Assembly: GCA_015056885.1 (NCBI GenBank)
Contig: SVFL01000002.1
Span: 1-64,000, forward strand
Length of the DNA: 64,000 nucleotides
Direction: 5' to 3'
Origin: Lachnospiraceae bacterium
GTDB taxonomy: Bacteria > Bacillota > Clostridia > Lachnospirales > Lachnospiraceae
The notes under the pieces were generated by a model. That model was not told the DNA's origin. It made no database searches and saw only the letters and a program-made list of their open reading frames with translations. This document shows positions 18,053-28,180 of this stretch, in pieces (position 1 is the first letter of the stretch; each line of letters opens with the position of its first letter). Position numbers and translations under genes: made by a program.

Positions 18053-18553
18053 TTGAATATAGAAAACAAGGACCTTTCAATAAGTGAATTAATTGAAAAA
18101 TATACAGACATGGTGTATCGAATTGCATTTTCAAGGACACAGAATGTCTATGATGCACAAGATATTACTCAGGATGTTTTTTTGAAATATATTAAGTATA
18201 CTCAGGCAGGCAATGTCTTTCGGGAGGAGGAACACCGCAAGGCATGGCTTTTAAAGGTGGCGGTAAATACCGGAAATACCTTTGTGAAAACTGCGTGGGC
18301 AAGGCATCGCGCCAGTCTGACAGAGGTTGGTGAAATGGCTCAGAGTATGGAAGAGAAGAGCGAGGTCTATTATGCAGTGATGGAACTTCCGGAAAAATAC
18401 CGTATACCGATTCATTTGTTCTATTTTGAGGAATTATCCATTAAGGAAATTGCCGGGATTCTGAAAATGAGTGAGACAGCTGTGAAGTCAAGATTACATA
18501 GGGCACGGGAAATGTTGAAGGATAAGCTAAAGGAGGCCGACTATGAATTTTAA
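18053..18553 (+). CDS. ECF-type sigma-70 factor, TTG start
   Basis: This is a 166-residue group 4 sigma factor. Region 2 spans SELIEKYTDMVYRIAFSRTQ and the YDAQDITQDVFLKYI segment. Region 4 has LSIKEIAGILKMSETAVKSR. The start is TTG 18053 with AGGGGA upstream; the first ATG (near 18110) would delete conserved region 2 residues, so the TTG is preferred. A promoter motif at 18001-18034 is shared with the lipoprotein gene at 19335, which suggests this factor controls itself and that gene. The 3' end overlaps the putative anti-sigma gene by 11 bases. Confidence 0.9.
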   Translation: MNIENKDLSISELIEKYTDMVYRIAFSRTQNVYDAQDITQDVFLKYIKYTQAGNVFREEEHRKAWLLKVAVNTGNTFVKTAWARHRASLTEVGEMAQSMEEKSEVYYAVMELPEKYRIPIHLFYFEELSIKEIAGILKMSETAVKSRLHRAREMLKDKLKEADYEF

Positions 18554-19202
18554 AAAGGAATATGAGAAGGCATTTGCAGATATTTCTGCAAGCGATGATT
18601 TTAAAAGGCAACTTGCAAAAGAATTGAATAGTGCGGCATCACCTCGAAAGAGATACACTCCTTATATTGGAGGACTAGCTGTTGCAGCAGCCGTGGCACT
18701 TATGGTGGGGGCAGTGTATTCGACCGGAATCTTTCGTGATGCACAGGGCGCACAGGATATGAAGGAAAGCCTGGTGGCACAGGAGAGTAGTGGTGTGGAA
18801 GGTAATAAGGACATTATTGTTCAACCGAGCTTGGGTGCAGAAGGCGGAAATAATGATGCTTATGGACAATTCTATGCGTCTTCGGCAAGTTGGTGTGCAG
18901 GTGTAGAAAGTGATGACGAGAAGTATGAATTGTTTGTGGAATTTTTGAGTGGCGAGGAAACAGAGGCTTTATATGCTTCGTCAGAGCAGGGATTTACAGA
19001 TGATGATTTGTTGGAGGCAGGACAAATTGCAGAGCTGGCAGAGCAGCTTGTGGGAGCGGTTTCTGCCGAGAATGCAACAGAAACGAATGTTATGTACTAT
19101 AAGGCTGTTTTAAAGGATGATAAAACCATTGTATTCCAAATATGGGATGAGGAATTCGTAAGGATTGCCGGAGTGGATACGGTATACCGGATTCTGAAAT
19201 AA
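18543..19202 (+). CDS. Putative anti-sigma factor, single-pass membrane protein
   Basis: The N-terminal ~38 cytoplasmic residues (EKAFADISASDDFKRQLAKE) precede a transmembrane helix at about 41-62 (GGLAVAAAVALMVGAVYSTG). An acidic extracytoplasmic domain of about 155 residues follows. The gene overlaps the ECF sigma gene and has its own AAGGAGG site, so the two are co-expressed. The layout is that of a membrane anti-sigma factor; no named family was recognised. A terminator hairpin follows the stop. Confidence 0.65.
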   Translation: MNFKKEYEKAFADISASDDFKRQLAKELNSAASPRKRYTPYIGGLAVAAAVALMVGAVYSTGIFRDAQGAQDMKESLVAQESSGVEGNKDIIVQPSLGAEGGNNDAYGQFYASSASWCAGVESDDEKYELFVEFLSGEETEALYASSEQGFTDDDLLEAGQIAELAEQLVGAVSAENATETNVMYYKAVLKDDKTIVFQIWDEEFVRIAGVDTVYRILK

Positions 19203-19212
19203 TTCGAAGAAG

Positions 19213-19248
19213 GGTTGCAAAATTTTTTGAAAAATTTTGCAACCTTTT
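19213..19248 (+). terminator. Terminator hairpin overlapping the next promoter
   Basis: This is a perfect 32-nt hairpin: arms GGTTGCAAAATTTTT (19213-19227) and AAAAATTTTGCAACC (19230-19244), followed by TTTT. It ends the sigma/anti-sigma operon. Its right arm contains TTTTGCAACC, which is also the -35 half of the promoter motif for the next gene. Confidence 0.85.
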
Positions 19249-19267
19249 AAAAACTTGCATGGTGTTA
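19235..19267 (+). promoter_or_regulatory. Putative ECF-sigma-dependent promoter, copy 2
   Basis: TTTTGCAACCTTTT at 19235-19248 and GTGTTA at 19262-19267 are spaced by the same 17 bases as the copy before the ECF sigma gene. The -35 half lies within the upstream terminator stem. It predicts a leader of about 60 bases for the lipoprotein gene at 19335. Confidence 0.65.
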
Positions 19268-19334
19268 TTAGTGAAAGATTCAAAACGGCCAATACGAATC
19301 CAAACAAAACAACGAATATGAGAGGTTATATGAT

Positions 19335-21839
19335 ATGAAGAAAAAAATTGTTTCTATAATGTTGGCAACTATGTTGGTTATGACATCCCTGACCGGATGT
19401 GGCACCGGGAATGCAGAGGTAGCTACCGGTGGTGCACAAAATCATTCCACTGATACCGCGCAGGGCTTATCCAATACCATAAGCGAAGGAGAGGATGTAT
19501 TCAGCTTTATTCAAAGCAATTTTGCAGCATCTGCATTGCCGGAGGATTACAATCAGCCATTGTATAATCTGCCTGCAAATCATGTGTTTACCTTTGAGTG
19601 TAGTGATAAGGCGGGAAATATTGCTTATGATGCGTTTAAGGTTTATGATAATACCGATTATGAGAATGTTTCCGGTATGGTTTACAACAAGAATACTTAT
19701 GAAAATGGTAAAATTACCATTGCTCCGGATGGCGCACTGGCGTTGAATGAAAATGGTTCCTATAATGTGAATGATGGTACATGGGGGTCTCTGAATCAAT
19801 TGTATCTGGTGCAATATCTGGATTTGAACACAGGAGAGAAGTTAGAGAGACCAATTGTAACTCCCTTTACCATTCAGCATGATTTAACATCTCCGGCAAT
19901 TACACAAAGTGTAGATGATAGTAACAGTTATGAGCTCTCCTGGAAAGCGGTTCCCGGTGCTGTGGAATACCGTATCTACGAGCATTTTGGAAGCGCAGGA
20001 TATAAGTTAGAGTGTACCACAACCAATACATCTGTCTCTGTGGAGGCGTTTAAAACCCAGCAGAAGTCTGAGAATTATACGGAATTAATTAAGAATGATT
20101 TGGAAAATGCCGGTTTGGAAGTGAGTGATGATGGTATTGTTTTCATGAACAGAGCGGTTAAGTATGATGATAATCAAGAGGACGGATATTTTGTTGTTGT
20201 GGCAGTGGATGCAAACGGCAGACAGTCCGGTATCAGTAATATTGCAGATGTGAGAGACATTGCTCACAGACTTCCCTATAAAGTCAGTTCAGAGCGTGTA
20301 TCTGTAAATATTTCTTCGGTAGAAGATATTCCTGCCTATGTGAATGTAGAGATGATAGATGGTTCTGTACAGCAGATGGTAATTGATTATCATGGTGCCC
20401 AGACATATACTTATCCCAATGATGAATACAAAATGACCATTCGTGCAAAGGTTGCAAACACTTTGTTTGACAGTTTTTTAATGGACCTTACCGGCATGAA
20501 ATATGCAGATGTTATGGCTGATATTTCCGTGGTGACGGAGAGAGAGGATGAACTTCTGGCGAAAGTTGGCGGTGCGGAGACTCCTAATGTGACGATGGAG
20601 ACAACCACCGAAACTGATGAAGAAATTCTGAAGCTTATTGAAGCACTTCCTGAAGACGTGGAGCCCGGTGTACCTGAGAGCAGCCAGCCCGCAGTGGAAC
20701 CCGATGTACCCGAGAGCAGCCAGCCTTCAGTGGAACCCAGTGTACCCGAGAGCAGCCAGTCAGCTCAGCCAGAGGCTCCTCAGGCACAGGGAAACAGCCC
20801 CAAGATTCAGCTTTTGAATGAGGTAGCAGCCCAGGTGAGTGAGACTCTTGCGTCTATGGGCGATGTAAATCTTGGAGAGATGATTTATGCAACGAACGAT
20901 TTGCAGGCATGGATTGCTATGTGTCTGATTGCTCAGTGCGAGGTGATTCCGGTGCCTGCAGAGGCATTTCCGGATGCGGCAAATATCGATTATTTGCAGA
21001 GTTTATTGTTGGAGACCTACAGACAAAATCCTACCTGTGGTTTTTTTGTAAGATCCGGTTATGATCGTGACTATGAAGTGATTTTGGTAGAATATGCAGA
21101 AGACCCTCAGGTTCGTCTGGGAAAAGCCCGTCAGGAGTTTGCGGCAGCACAGAATATCGCAGATACAGTAACCAATGATAGTATGAGTGATTATGAGAAG
21201 GTTTTGGCAATCAATGAGTATTTTCGCATTAATGCTGCGTATGACCATGATTCTACCCAGACGGAGATAGCGGATGTATCTGCATTATCAGAACAGTTTT
21301 GGGATTCACATACACCCTATGGTATTATTTGCAAAAACTATGGTGTGTGCGAAAGCTATTCAGAGGCTTTTATTTTGACAGCCCGTTGTGCAGGCCTGGA
21401 GGCAATGTGTGACTTTGGCACCTTGCATGGTGGTAATCATGAGTGGAATCGTGTGAAGGTAGATGGAAACTGGTGTATACTGGACATTACCAATAATGAC
21501 CTGGATACTGTTATTAATGCTTTGTTTAATGTTACAGATGCTCAGGTTAATGGAATTTTGGTTCCCGACAGAATGGCAATGCTTAATTTTAATTCTTATG
21601 CGGCAAACGATGCTACTCAGGAGTATTATTATGTAAATGGTAAGTGCGCAACCGATATTAATCAGGCATCAGAGTTGATTGCACAGCAGCTTCAGACGGA
21701 AAGTATTGCATGTGTGCGTATGCCCGGTAGTGTTACTGAGGCCGAGATTGGAACCATGTTGGATAGCCTGGTAAGTGAAAAAGGTGTGATTTGGTCTACG
21801 GCAGGAATGCATATGAATGTTTTGTGGGTAATGAAATAA
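19335..21839 (+). CDS. Lipoprotein with transglutaminase-like domain
   Basis: A lipoprotein signal ends at Cys22 (SLTGC). The central region is beta-rich with a fibronectin-III-like stretch (ITQSVDDSNSYELSWKAVPG). A linker of three 12-residue Pro/Ser repeats (VEPxVPESSQxx) lies around residues 442-477. The C-terminal domain is transglutaminase-like with a complete triad: Cys672 in YGVCESYSEAF, His702 in GGNHEWNRV and Asp717 in CILDITNND. Such domains in cell-surface proteins may cross-link or cleave amide bonds; the target is unknown. A promoter motif shared with the upstream ECF sigma gene suggests it belongs to that regulon. Confidence 0.85.
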   Translation: MKKKIVSIMLATMLVMTSLTGCGTGNAEVATGGAQNHSTDTAQGLSNTISEGEDVFSFIQSNFAASALPEDYNQPLYNLPANHVFTFECSDKAGNIAYDAFKVYDNTDYENVSGMVYNKNTYENGKITIAPDGALALNENGSYNVNDGTWGSLNQLYLVQYLDLNTGEKLERPIVTPFTIQHDLTSPAITQSVDDSNSYELSWKAVPGAVEYRIYEHFGSAGYKLECTTTNTSVSVEAFKTQQKSENYTELIKNDLENAGLEVSDDGIVFMNRAVKYDDNQEDGYFVVVAVDANGRQSGISNIADVRDIAHRLPYKVSSERVSVNISSVEDIPAYVNVEMIDGSVQQMVIDYHGAQTYTYPNDEYKMTIRAKVANTLFDSFLMDLTGMKYADVMADISVVTEREDELLAKVGGAETPNVTMETTTETDEEILKLIEALPEDVEPGVPESSQPAVEPDVPESSQPSVEPSVPESSQSAQPEAPQAQGNSPKIQLLNEVAAQVSETLASMGDVNLGEMIYATNDLQAWIAMCLIAQCEVIPVPAEAFPDAANIDYLQSLLLETYRQNPTCGFFVRSGYDRDYEVILVEYAEDPQVRLGKARQEFAAAQNIADTVTNDSMSDYEKVLAINEYFRINAAYDHDSTQTEIADVSALSEQFWDSHTPYGIICKNYGVCESYSEAFILTARCAGLEAMCDFGTLHGGNHEWNRVKVDGNWCILDITNNDLDTVINALFNVTDAQVNGILVPDRMAMLNFNSYAANDATQEYYYVNGKCATDINQASELIAQQLQTESIACVRMPGSVTEAEIGTMLDSLVSEKGVIWSTAGMHMNVLWVMK

Positions 21840-21869
21840 GAAGTTTATGAAGTGTAGCAGCAGAGGCAC

Positions 21870-22829
21870 TTAGTCTCTGTTGCTATTTATTTGATCTTTT
21901 GATAAAGGTACAATTGCCAAGGCCTCTTCCTGAGAATATCCTTTGTTAATAAGCGTATGATAGATTTCAAGCAAAGTTTCAGCACGTCCCTCAGCACGTC
22001 CCTCAGCACGTCCCTCAGTATGTCCATCCTCCCAGCTTTCTTCCTTTAATACTTTCATATGTTTTTCTTGGTTGTATTCGAAAATGCTCATAGCAATAAC
22101 CTCCGCACGCTGCTCTGTTAAAAACTCAGCGAGAATTCCTTCACGGATACAAACATCAACTGCCGTATTAACCGCTGTTTTAATATCCATGGTTTTACGA
22201 TGTTCTCGGATTTTTGTAGTAAATTGCACATATTCTTTTAAAAGTTGGCAGGCTTCCAAAAGGGCTTCATTCATACCGGGGTTAATGTTAAATACTGTGA
22301 CGTTCAATTCCAATTCAGGATGTTCCAATGGTTTTTGGAACAGATCCGACAATCGGTATTCCATCCGTTCGGGAATAGTAGTGGCTCCATTATAAAAGAC
22401 AACAAAGCGAGGAGTAGGAATTTTTATAGCCTTGGTACTATATAAATTATCCTCTGATACTATTTTTTGTAGTTGCTGTGTTACATAAAAAAGATTTCGG
22501 AGCGGCATATTCGGATTAATAGTAGATTGATGTTCAAATAGACTCAGCTCAAAGTCAAATACACAGGAAATATCATTTTTCATACCCATATAGACTGCAT
22601 TTTCCAAAGTTGTAATCTCCAAATCTTCTGCATTAGTAAAATTCGTCTTATTTACTGCATTATATAGACTTAACAAAGCCATCTTTTTGCGGAAAATCAT
22701 TCGAAAAACAGTGTCCTTATAGTTGCGCTGGGCATTGGGGAGCTCATCATAAGTAAGAATTCCCTGCTTGGCCAAATAATTCTGGGCCTCACCAAAATAG
22801 TCAGTATGGTTTTCGCGTTTGTTTGCCAT
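21870..22829 (-). CDS. Rpn family / PD-(D/E)XK nuclease transposase-related protein
   Basis: This belongs to the Rpn/YhgA-like family of PD-(D/E)XK nucleases (recombination-promoting nucleases). Visible parts are the conserved opening YKDTVFRMIFRKK with LLSLYNAVN, and the core DISCVFDFELSLFEHQS, which holds the Asp and E-x-Q catalytic pattern. Near the C-terminus the sequence EGRA is repeated three times, encoded by a 12-bp tandem repeat (about 21980-22016), a common variable tract in this family. AGGAGG lies upstream of the ATG. No transposon ends are seen around it. It stands alone, and its biological role is uncertain. Confidence 0.85.
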   Translation of the reverse strand: MANKRENHTDYFGEAQNYLAKQGILTYDELPNAQRNYKDTVFRMIFRKKMALLSLYNAVNKTNFTNAEDLEITTLENAVYMGMKNDISCVFDFELSLFEHQSTINPNMPLRNLFYVTQQLQKIVSEDNLYSTKAIKIPTPRFVVFYNGATTIPERMEYRLSDLFQKPLEHPELELNVTVFNINPGMNEALLEACQLLKEYVQFTTKIREHRKTMDIKTAVNTAVDVCIREGILAEFLTEQRAEVIAMSIFEYNQEKHMKVLKEESWEDGHTEGRAEGRAEGRAETLLEIYHTLINKGYSQEEALAIVPLSKDQINSNRD

Positions 22830-23161
22830 ACAGATACCTCCTTATTCTGCAAGGATTTCTAAAACCCCTGCTTGCGTTGCGAAATGTGAAATTAAAGCAT
22901 GGATTTTCAAGAATTCCTTTAGAATAAAGTTCTGACGGCAGTTCTGCCTTGATTTACAAAAATTGCTGACGAATGTCCATACAACTTTTTGTAAAAAGAA
23001 AATATGCTTTGATTCAATATTAGCATTGTATTGTAAGAATGGCAAGCGGTTTTATGCAGGATTTTATAAACTAAATATTAAATCTTTTATTTGCAAACCA
23101 AGGGAGAAAACAAGAGAGAAAACGAGATAGAGCAAGAAAATAAGAGCAAATGAAATGTTTT
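22830..23161. other. AT-rich intergenic region, no gene seen
   Basis: This AT-rich spacer lies between the Rpn gene and the groES promoter region. A possible short frame on the minus strand (22842-23045) lacks a ribosome binding site and a recognisable product. Nothing else can be supported. Confidence 0.5.
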
Positions 23162-23177
23162 TGACTTTGAATGCATT

Positions 23178-23205
23178 TGCAAACCGACGCATATAAAATT
23201 AATAT
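23178..23205 (+). promoter_or_regulatory. Putative sigma-A promoter of groESL
   Basis: TTGCAA (23178-23183) and TAATAT (23200-23205) are separated by 16 bases and lie immediately upstream of the CIRCE operator, as expected for a heat-shock promoter repressed by HrcA. An alternative TTGACT at 23161 has poor spacing to any -10. Confidence 0.55.
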
Positions 23206-23217
23206 ATGTTTTAGCGA

Positions 23218-23244
23218 TTAGCACTCGAAACGAGGGAGTGCTAA
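23218..23244. promoter_or_regulatory. CIRCE operator (HrcA binding site)
   Basis: A perfect TTAGCACTC-N9-GAGTGCTAA inverted repeat lies 51 bases upstream of groES. CIRCE is the binding site of the HrcA repressor and places groESL under heat-shock control. hrcA itself is not in the window. Confidence 0.98.
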
Positions 23245-23295
23245 CAAATCAAACATAAGAGATTATCTAATCTAAAATATAAGGAGGCATTTGTT

Positions 23296-23580
23296 ATGAA
23301 ATTAGTACCTTTAGGTGACAGAGTTGTTTTGAAGCAGTTGGTGGCAGAAGAGACTACCAAGTCCGGTATTGTTCTGCCCGGTCAGAACAAGGAGAAGCCC
23401 CAGCAGGCAGAGGTTCTTGCAGTAGGACCCGGCGGCATGGTTGACGGTAAGGAAGTGAAGATGGAGGTTAAGGTTGGCGATAACGTAATCTACTCCAAGT
23501 ACGCAGGAACCGAAGTGAAAATGGACGAGGAAGAGTATATCATTGTTAGACAAAGCGACATCCTGGCTATCATTGAGTAG
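23296..23580 (+). CDS. groES: Co-chaperonin GroES
   Basis: This is a 94-residue heptameric lid of the GroEL chaperonin. It has the standard KLVPLGDRVVLK start and the mobile loop with TKSGIVLPGQNKEKPQ. The later YSKYAGTEVKMDEEEYIIV and DILAIIE ending are also typical. AAGGAGG precedes ATG 23296. CIRCE lies upstream. It is separated from groEL by an unusually long 195-base spacer that contains a structured repeat. Confidence 0.98.
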   Translation: MKLVPLGDRVVLKQLVAEETTKSGIVLPGQNKEKPQQAEVLAVGPGGMVDGKEVKMEVKVGDNVIYSKYAGTEVKMDEEEYIIVRQSDILAIIE

Positions 23581-23581
23581 T

Positions 23582-23742
23582 GCATCCGCACAATTCTTAA
23601 GAGGCGAGCAAGCTTGCTTGCAGAGCCGATTATAGAATTGGGTGGATATAGGACGAAAGTCCTTCATGAAATAAGGCGGCTGCGAAGCAGACGGCTTATG
23701 AATGGGCACTACGGAGTAGTGGTGTGGTGGGCACTACGAATA
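23582..23742 (+). repeat. Multi-stem structured element between groES and groEL
   Basis: Several hairpins stand in a row. An imperfect outer stem joins CATCCGCACAATTCT and AGAATTGGGTGGAT and encloses GAGCAAGCTTGCTTGC. AGGACGAAAGTCCT follows, then ATAAGGCGGCTGC/GCAGACGGCTTAT with a GAA loop, then CACTACGGAGTAGTG. It ends with TGAATGGG before the last hairpin. A related layout (an AAGCTTGCTT hairpin, a GAA-capped hairpin, TGAATGGG) occurs at 33513-33664. It could be an inserted repeat element or an mRNA processing site that sets the GroES/GroEL ratio. Confidence 0.65.
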
Positions 23743-23772
23743 AATAAAAATATAATTTTAGGAGGCATATAA

Positions 23773-25398
<1,626 letters not shown>

Positions 25399-25451
25399 TT
25401 GGTAAACCGGACATCATAGGTAAGTTTGGTATTAAGTTATAAAGAGATTAG

Positions 25452-25496
25452 AGAGCAGTACACTGTTTATGGGTAGATGGTGTACTGCTCTTTTTA
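25452..25496 (+). terminator. Intrinsic terminator of groESL
   Basis: The stem GAGCAGTACAC (25453-25463) with GTGTACTGCTC (25480-25490) is followed by TTTTT. The T-run is also the beginning of the left arm of the large fold-back at 25491-25734. Confidence 0.92.
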
Positions 25497-25734
25497 CTTT
25501 AGTCCCAGTTCGCTTATTGGTGTCTGTAAATATATTTTGTCGGTTAAGGTGCTGTATGCCCTATCCAAGGACCTTGAAAAACGTCGGCACTTAGATTGCG
25601 TATTGTGCAATCTTATTTGCCGCTACGTTTTTTCACGGAGCGAAAGCATTCCTTGGTAGGGCATACAGCACCTTAACTGATTAAAATACCTATAGACACC
25701 AATAAGCGAACTGGAATTTCCACTAAAGTAAAAA
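25491..25734. repeat. Large 244-nt near-perfect fold-back element
   Basis: Nested complementary arms run the whole length. TTTTTACTTTAGT (25491-25503) pairs with 25722-25734. The 21-base CCAGTTCGC...GTGTCT (25505-25525) pairs perfectly with 25694-25714. A 27-bp arm (25543-25570 with 25651-25677, one bulge) contains GGTGCTGTATGCCC. The top has AGATTGC/GCAATCT (25593-25599/25607-25613). No open frame explains it. It is an inverted-repeat element or a long structured RNA; the gene-free stretch after groEL is mostly made of it. Confidence 0.85.
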
Positions 25735-25835
25735 AGGTTGACAAGTGATTACCCAAATGATATTATTTGGTAGACGGATGATTACCGATGTTTTTATCAA
25801 AGCAGCGTTGGAAATTTGGAAGGGAAAAATTTACT

Positions 25836-26594
25836 ATGAAGAAAATATTTTTTATTGTGGCAATTATGACGGTGTTTTGTTTGGGAGGTTGCGGCAACAG
25901 GGAGGAAGGCGCATCGGGGCAAAGGATAAGCGAAAGTTTGGAAACTGTTGCAGACATATCAGTTGAAATAGAGTCAAAATCTACTAAACCCCGCAGAGTT
26001 GTAGATATATTAAGTGTATCAGGTGATTTTAAAGAATATGACGAGGATGGTTACAGGCCTGGATACATCTATCAGATTCCACAATTTAATGCGGAGTCAG
26101 ATAGCGCAAAGGTGTTAAATGAACGAATTGTAGAAGAATTATATGGTACCATTACAGCTGAAGTGGAAAACATTTTAGCCGGGAATTCTTTATTCTGTCA
26201 TAGTGTTACTTATGAGGTGTTTGAATATGGAGATATTGTGTCAATCCTCGTGACAGAATCCAGTGACTGCGATATCGTGTGGTATGAGGCATATAGTTAT
26301 GATTTTGCAAATGATAAAGAAGTGACGAATGTAGAAATGCTGGCCATGAACGGATGGACGGAGGATACATTTTTAGAAGAAGCATATAGAAGAGAAGCGG
26401 AATCTGTTCGGGAGGCGTTTAAAGATTATCCGGAAGTGACGGAGACGGAATTGAATCAATATATACAACCGGCTCGGGATATAACAGATGTGGATATTCC
26501 TATGTATGTAGGAGAGGACGGAAGTTTAAATGTATATGTTCCGTTTCCTTCCCTGGCCGGTCCGGAATGGGTTTATCAGTTGGAAGAATTTTGA
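25836..26594 (+). CDS. Lipoprotein, DUF3298/RsiV-like
   Basis: A lipoprotein signal ends at Cys19 (CLGGC). The mature part resembles the DUF4163/DUF3298 arrangement found in RsiV and PdaC-like proteins. It includes YQIPQFNAESDSAKVLNERI, a central VFEYGDIVSILVTES strand pair, and a C-terminal half with YNFDFANDKEV-like and YVPFPSLAGPEWVY segments. In RsiV this region binds lysozyme; nothing here proves that role. ATG 25836 has GGAAGGGA upstream. It is the first gene of a five-gene cluster of surface proteins and a BlaI/M56 pair. Confidence 0.65.
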   Translation: MKKIFFIVAIMTVFCLGGCGNREEGASGQRISESLETVADISVEIESKSTKPRRVVDILSVSGDFKEYDEDGYRPGYIYQIPQFNAESDSAKVLNERIVEELYGTITAEVENILAGNSLFCHSVTYEVFEYGDIVSILVTESSDCDIVWYEAYSYDFANDKEVTNVEMLAMNGWTEDTFLEEAYRREAESVREAFKDYPEVTETELNQYIQPARDITDVDIPMYVGEDGSLNVYVPFPSLAGPEWVYQLEEF

Positions 26595-26626
26595 TGAAAG
26601 GAAAAGGTTTGAAAAGAGGTAGGAAA

Positions 26627-28177
26627 ATGAGAAATTTAATTACAAAATGGGTATTATTGTTTTTGACAATCGTTATGTTGGGCTCAGTTACCGGTTGTAC
26701 CTCTCGGGAAAATACAGATGCAAGTATCAAGGAGACATCTTCCCGGATGTCAACAAGTCAAAGTAAAGAAACGCAAGTCGGAGAAAATGAAGTGCAGGAA
26801 ACTTCACAAGTACCGGAAATGACAGAGAAGGACAGTTTGGCTGTAATTCAATATGGTGACACGATTCAGGTGTTGTTAACGGTGAGTGAGCAAAAGGGCA
26901 TAGTTGAGGAACTGGGAGAGTCTGAAATTGTGGTGGCAGATACTTCTAAGGAGTTTCAGCCGGAATATGCGCCCACAGAGGAAGTGATAGCCAGGAATGT
27001 AGAGAAAGCAATCGGTAAGCATGTGGGAGATACCTTTACTCTGTGGTATGAGGGCGGAGACGGAAGATATGCCTATGAATATACCATTCTTGAGATTATG
27101 GATAAGCCGGCGGATACAGTTGCCTATGGAGACCGCATTCAGACTGCTTATAAAGAGCGATGTAAAGGGGTGGACATACCGGAGCCCTATTTCGAGTCTG
27201 TAGGAGAGTTAGAGCTGGTTGTTTCCGTATCGGATTGCTATATGGATCCTTTTGTAATGTGGTATGACAGGCATAATGCGGAGCAGAATGTTGCCAAGGT
27301 GATTGGAAAAGGCGTGGGAGATACCTTCAAAATTCTGACAGATGCATCGGAGAGTAGTGCCAGTCGCGAATACACTATACTTGGAATTGACAAGACAGTG
27401 GAATATGGAGACAGAATTCGGGTGGCCTGCAGACAGAGTTGCTTTATGGCGGACGGAGACGAGACAGAAATAAAACATGAGGCTGTGGAACTTCCGGTTT
27501 GGAGTGAAAAAAACACAGTAAATTTGGAAGGATATGAACTGTCTGAGTCTGTAACAAGGGAGTTGTATCATGAATTGATGGGTAAACAGGCAGGTGATAG
27601 CATTTATGTGGCAGATGAAAACATGGATGTAAGAATGGTCTATTCCATGGAGGTATTGGATGTATATGGGCAACAGGAGGAGGCTTCTTTAGACTCAAAG
27701 GAATTTTGGCTGGCTGAGGAAGAAGATGTTGAATATTTGTATGGAACAGATGGGGTCCTATACTATGCTGTTGTATATGATGCGGAAAATAAAATGATGT
27801 ACGAGTATTTTATTGGGGAGGATAAAGTCTATCGGGATTTCAGCTATGCGTATGAAAAGAAATATAATGAACAGGGCAAATTGATTTGGGAATATAATGG
27901 AAACTTTGATAATATTTACGAGTATCAATATGATTCAGAGGGAATGTTGGCAGAGGCAAAAGTGACACATTCTTCCGAATATGTAGAGCATCAGTATTTT
28001 AACCCGGATGGAAGTATCTGCAAGGCAGAGTTTCATTTCGATACAGGAGAAGTGGTGGAATATTTATATGAATCCGGCATTATCAGGAAAGCGATTCGGC
28101 ACGAGGCGGACGGTAGCCGGAGAATTACAGAATTTGATGAGTGGGGATTTTGGAAAGTAGAAGAAAAGGAAGTATAG
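26627..28177 (+). CDS. Lipoprotein with three repeated FKBP-like modules and YD-like tail
   Basis: The signal and lipobox end at Cys24 (SVTGC). The mature protein has three similar modules of about 90 residues that begin with a YGDxIxV strand and end with GKxVGDTF followed by YTIL. This pattern resembles FKBP/trigger-factor PPIase cores, but that assignment is tentative. The C-terminal ~130 residues have YD-repeat-like hairpins (YNEQGKLIWEYNG, YQYDSEGMLAEA). The first module is almost identical at DNA level to that in the gene at 30523. ATG 26627 follows GAGGTAGG; ATG 26594 is also possible. It lies 4 bases before the BlaI gene. Confidence 0.7.
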   Translation: MRNLITKWVLLFLTIVMLGSVTGCTSRENTDASIKETSSRMSTSQSKETQVGENEVQETSQVPEMTEKDSLAVIQYGDTIQVLLTVSEQKGIVEELGESEIVVADTSKEFQPEYAPTEEVIARNVEKAIGKHVGDTFTLWYEGGDGRYAYEYTILEIMDKPADTVAYGDRIQTAYKERCKGVDIPEPYFESVGELELVVSVSDCYMDPFVMWYDRHNAEQNVAKVIGKGVGDTFKILTDASESSASREYTILGIDKTVEYGDRIRVACRQSCFMADGDETEIKHEAVELPVWSEKNTVNLEGYELSESVTRELYHELMGKQAGDSIYVADENMDVRMVYSMEVLDVYGQQEEASLDSKEFWLAEEEDVEYLYGTDGVLYYAVVYDAENKMMYEYFIGEDKVYRDFSYAYEKKYNEQGKLIWEYNGNFDNIYEYQYDSEGMLAEAKVTHSSEYVEHQYFNPDGSICKAEFHFDTGEVVEYLYESGIIRKAIRHEADGSRRITEFDEWGFWKVEEKEV

Positions 28178-28180
28178 AAA

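Noticed and set aside
22842..23045. 67-codon frame on the minus strand upstream of the Rpn gene
   Set aside because: No ribosome site, low-complexity AT-rich composition and no conserved motif.
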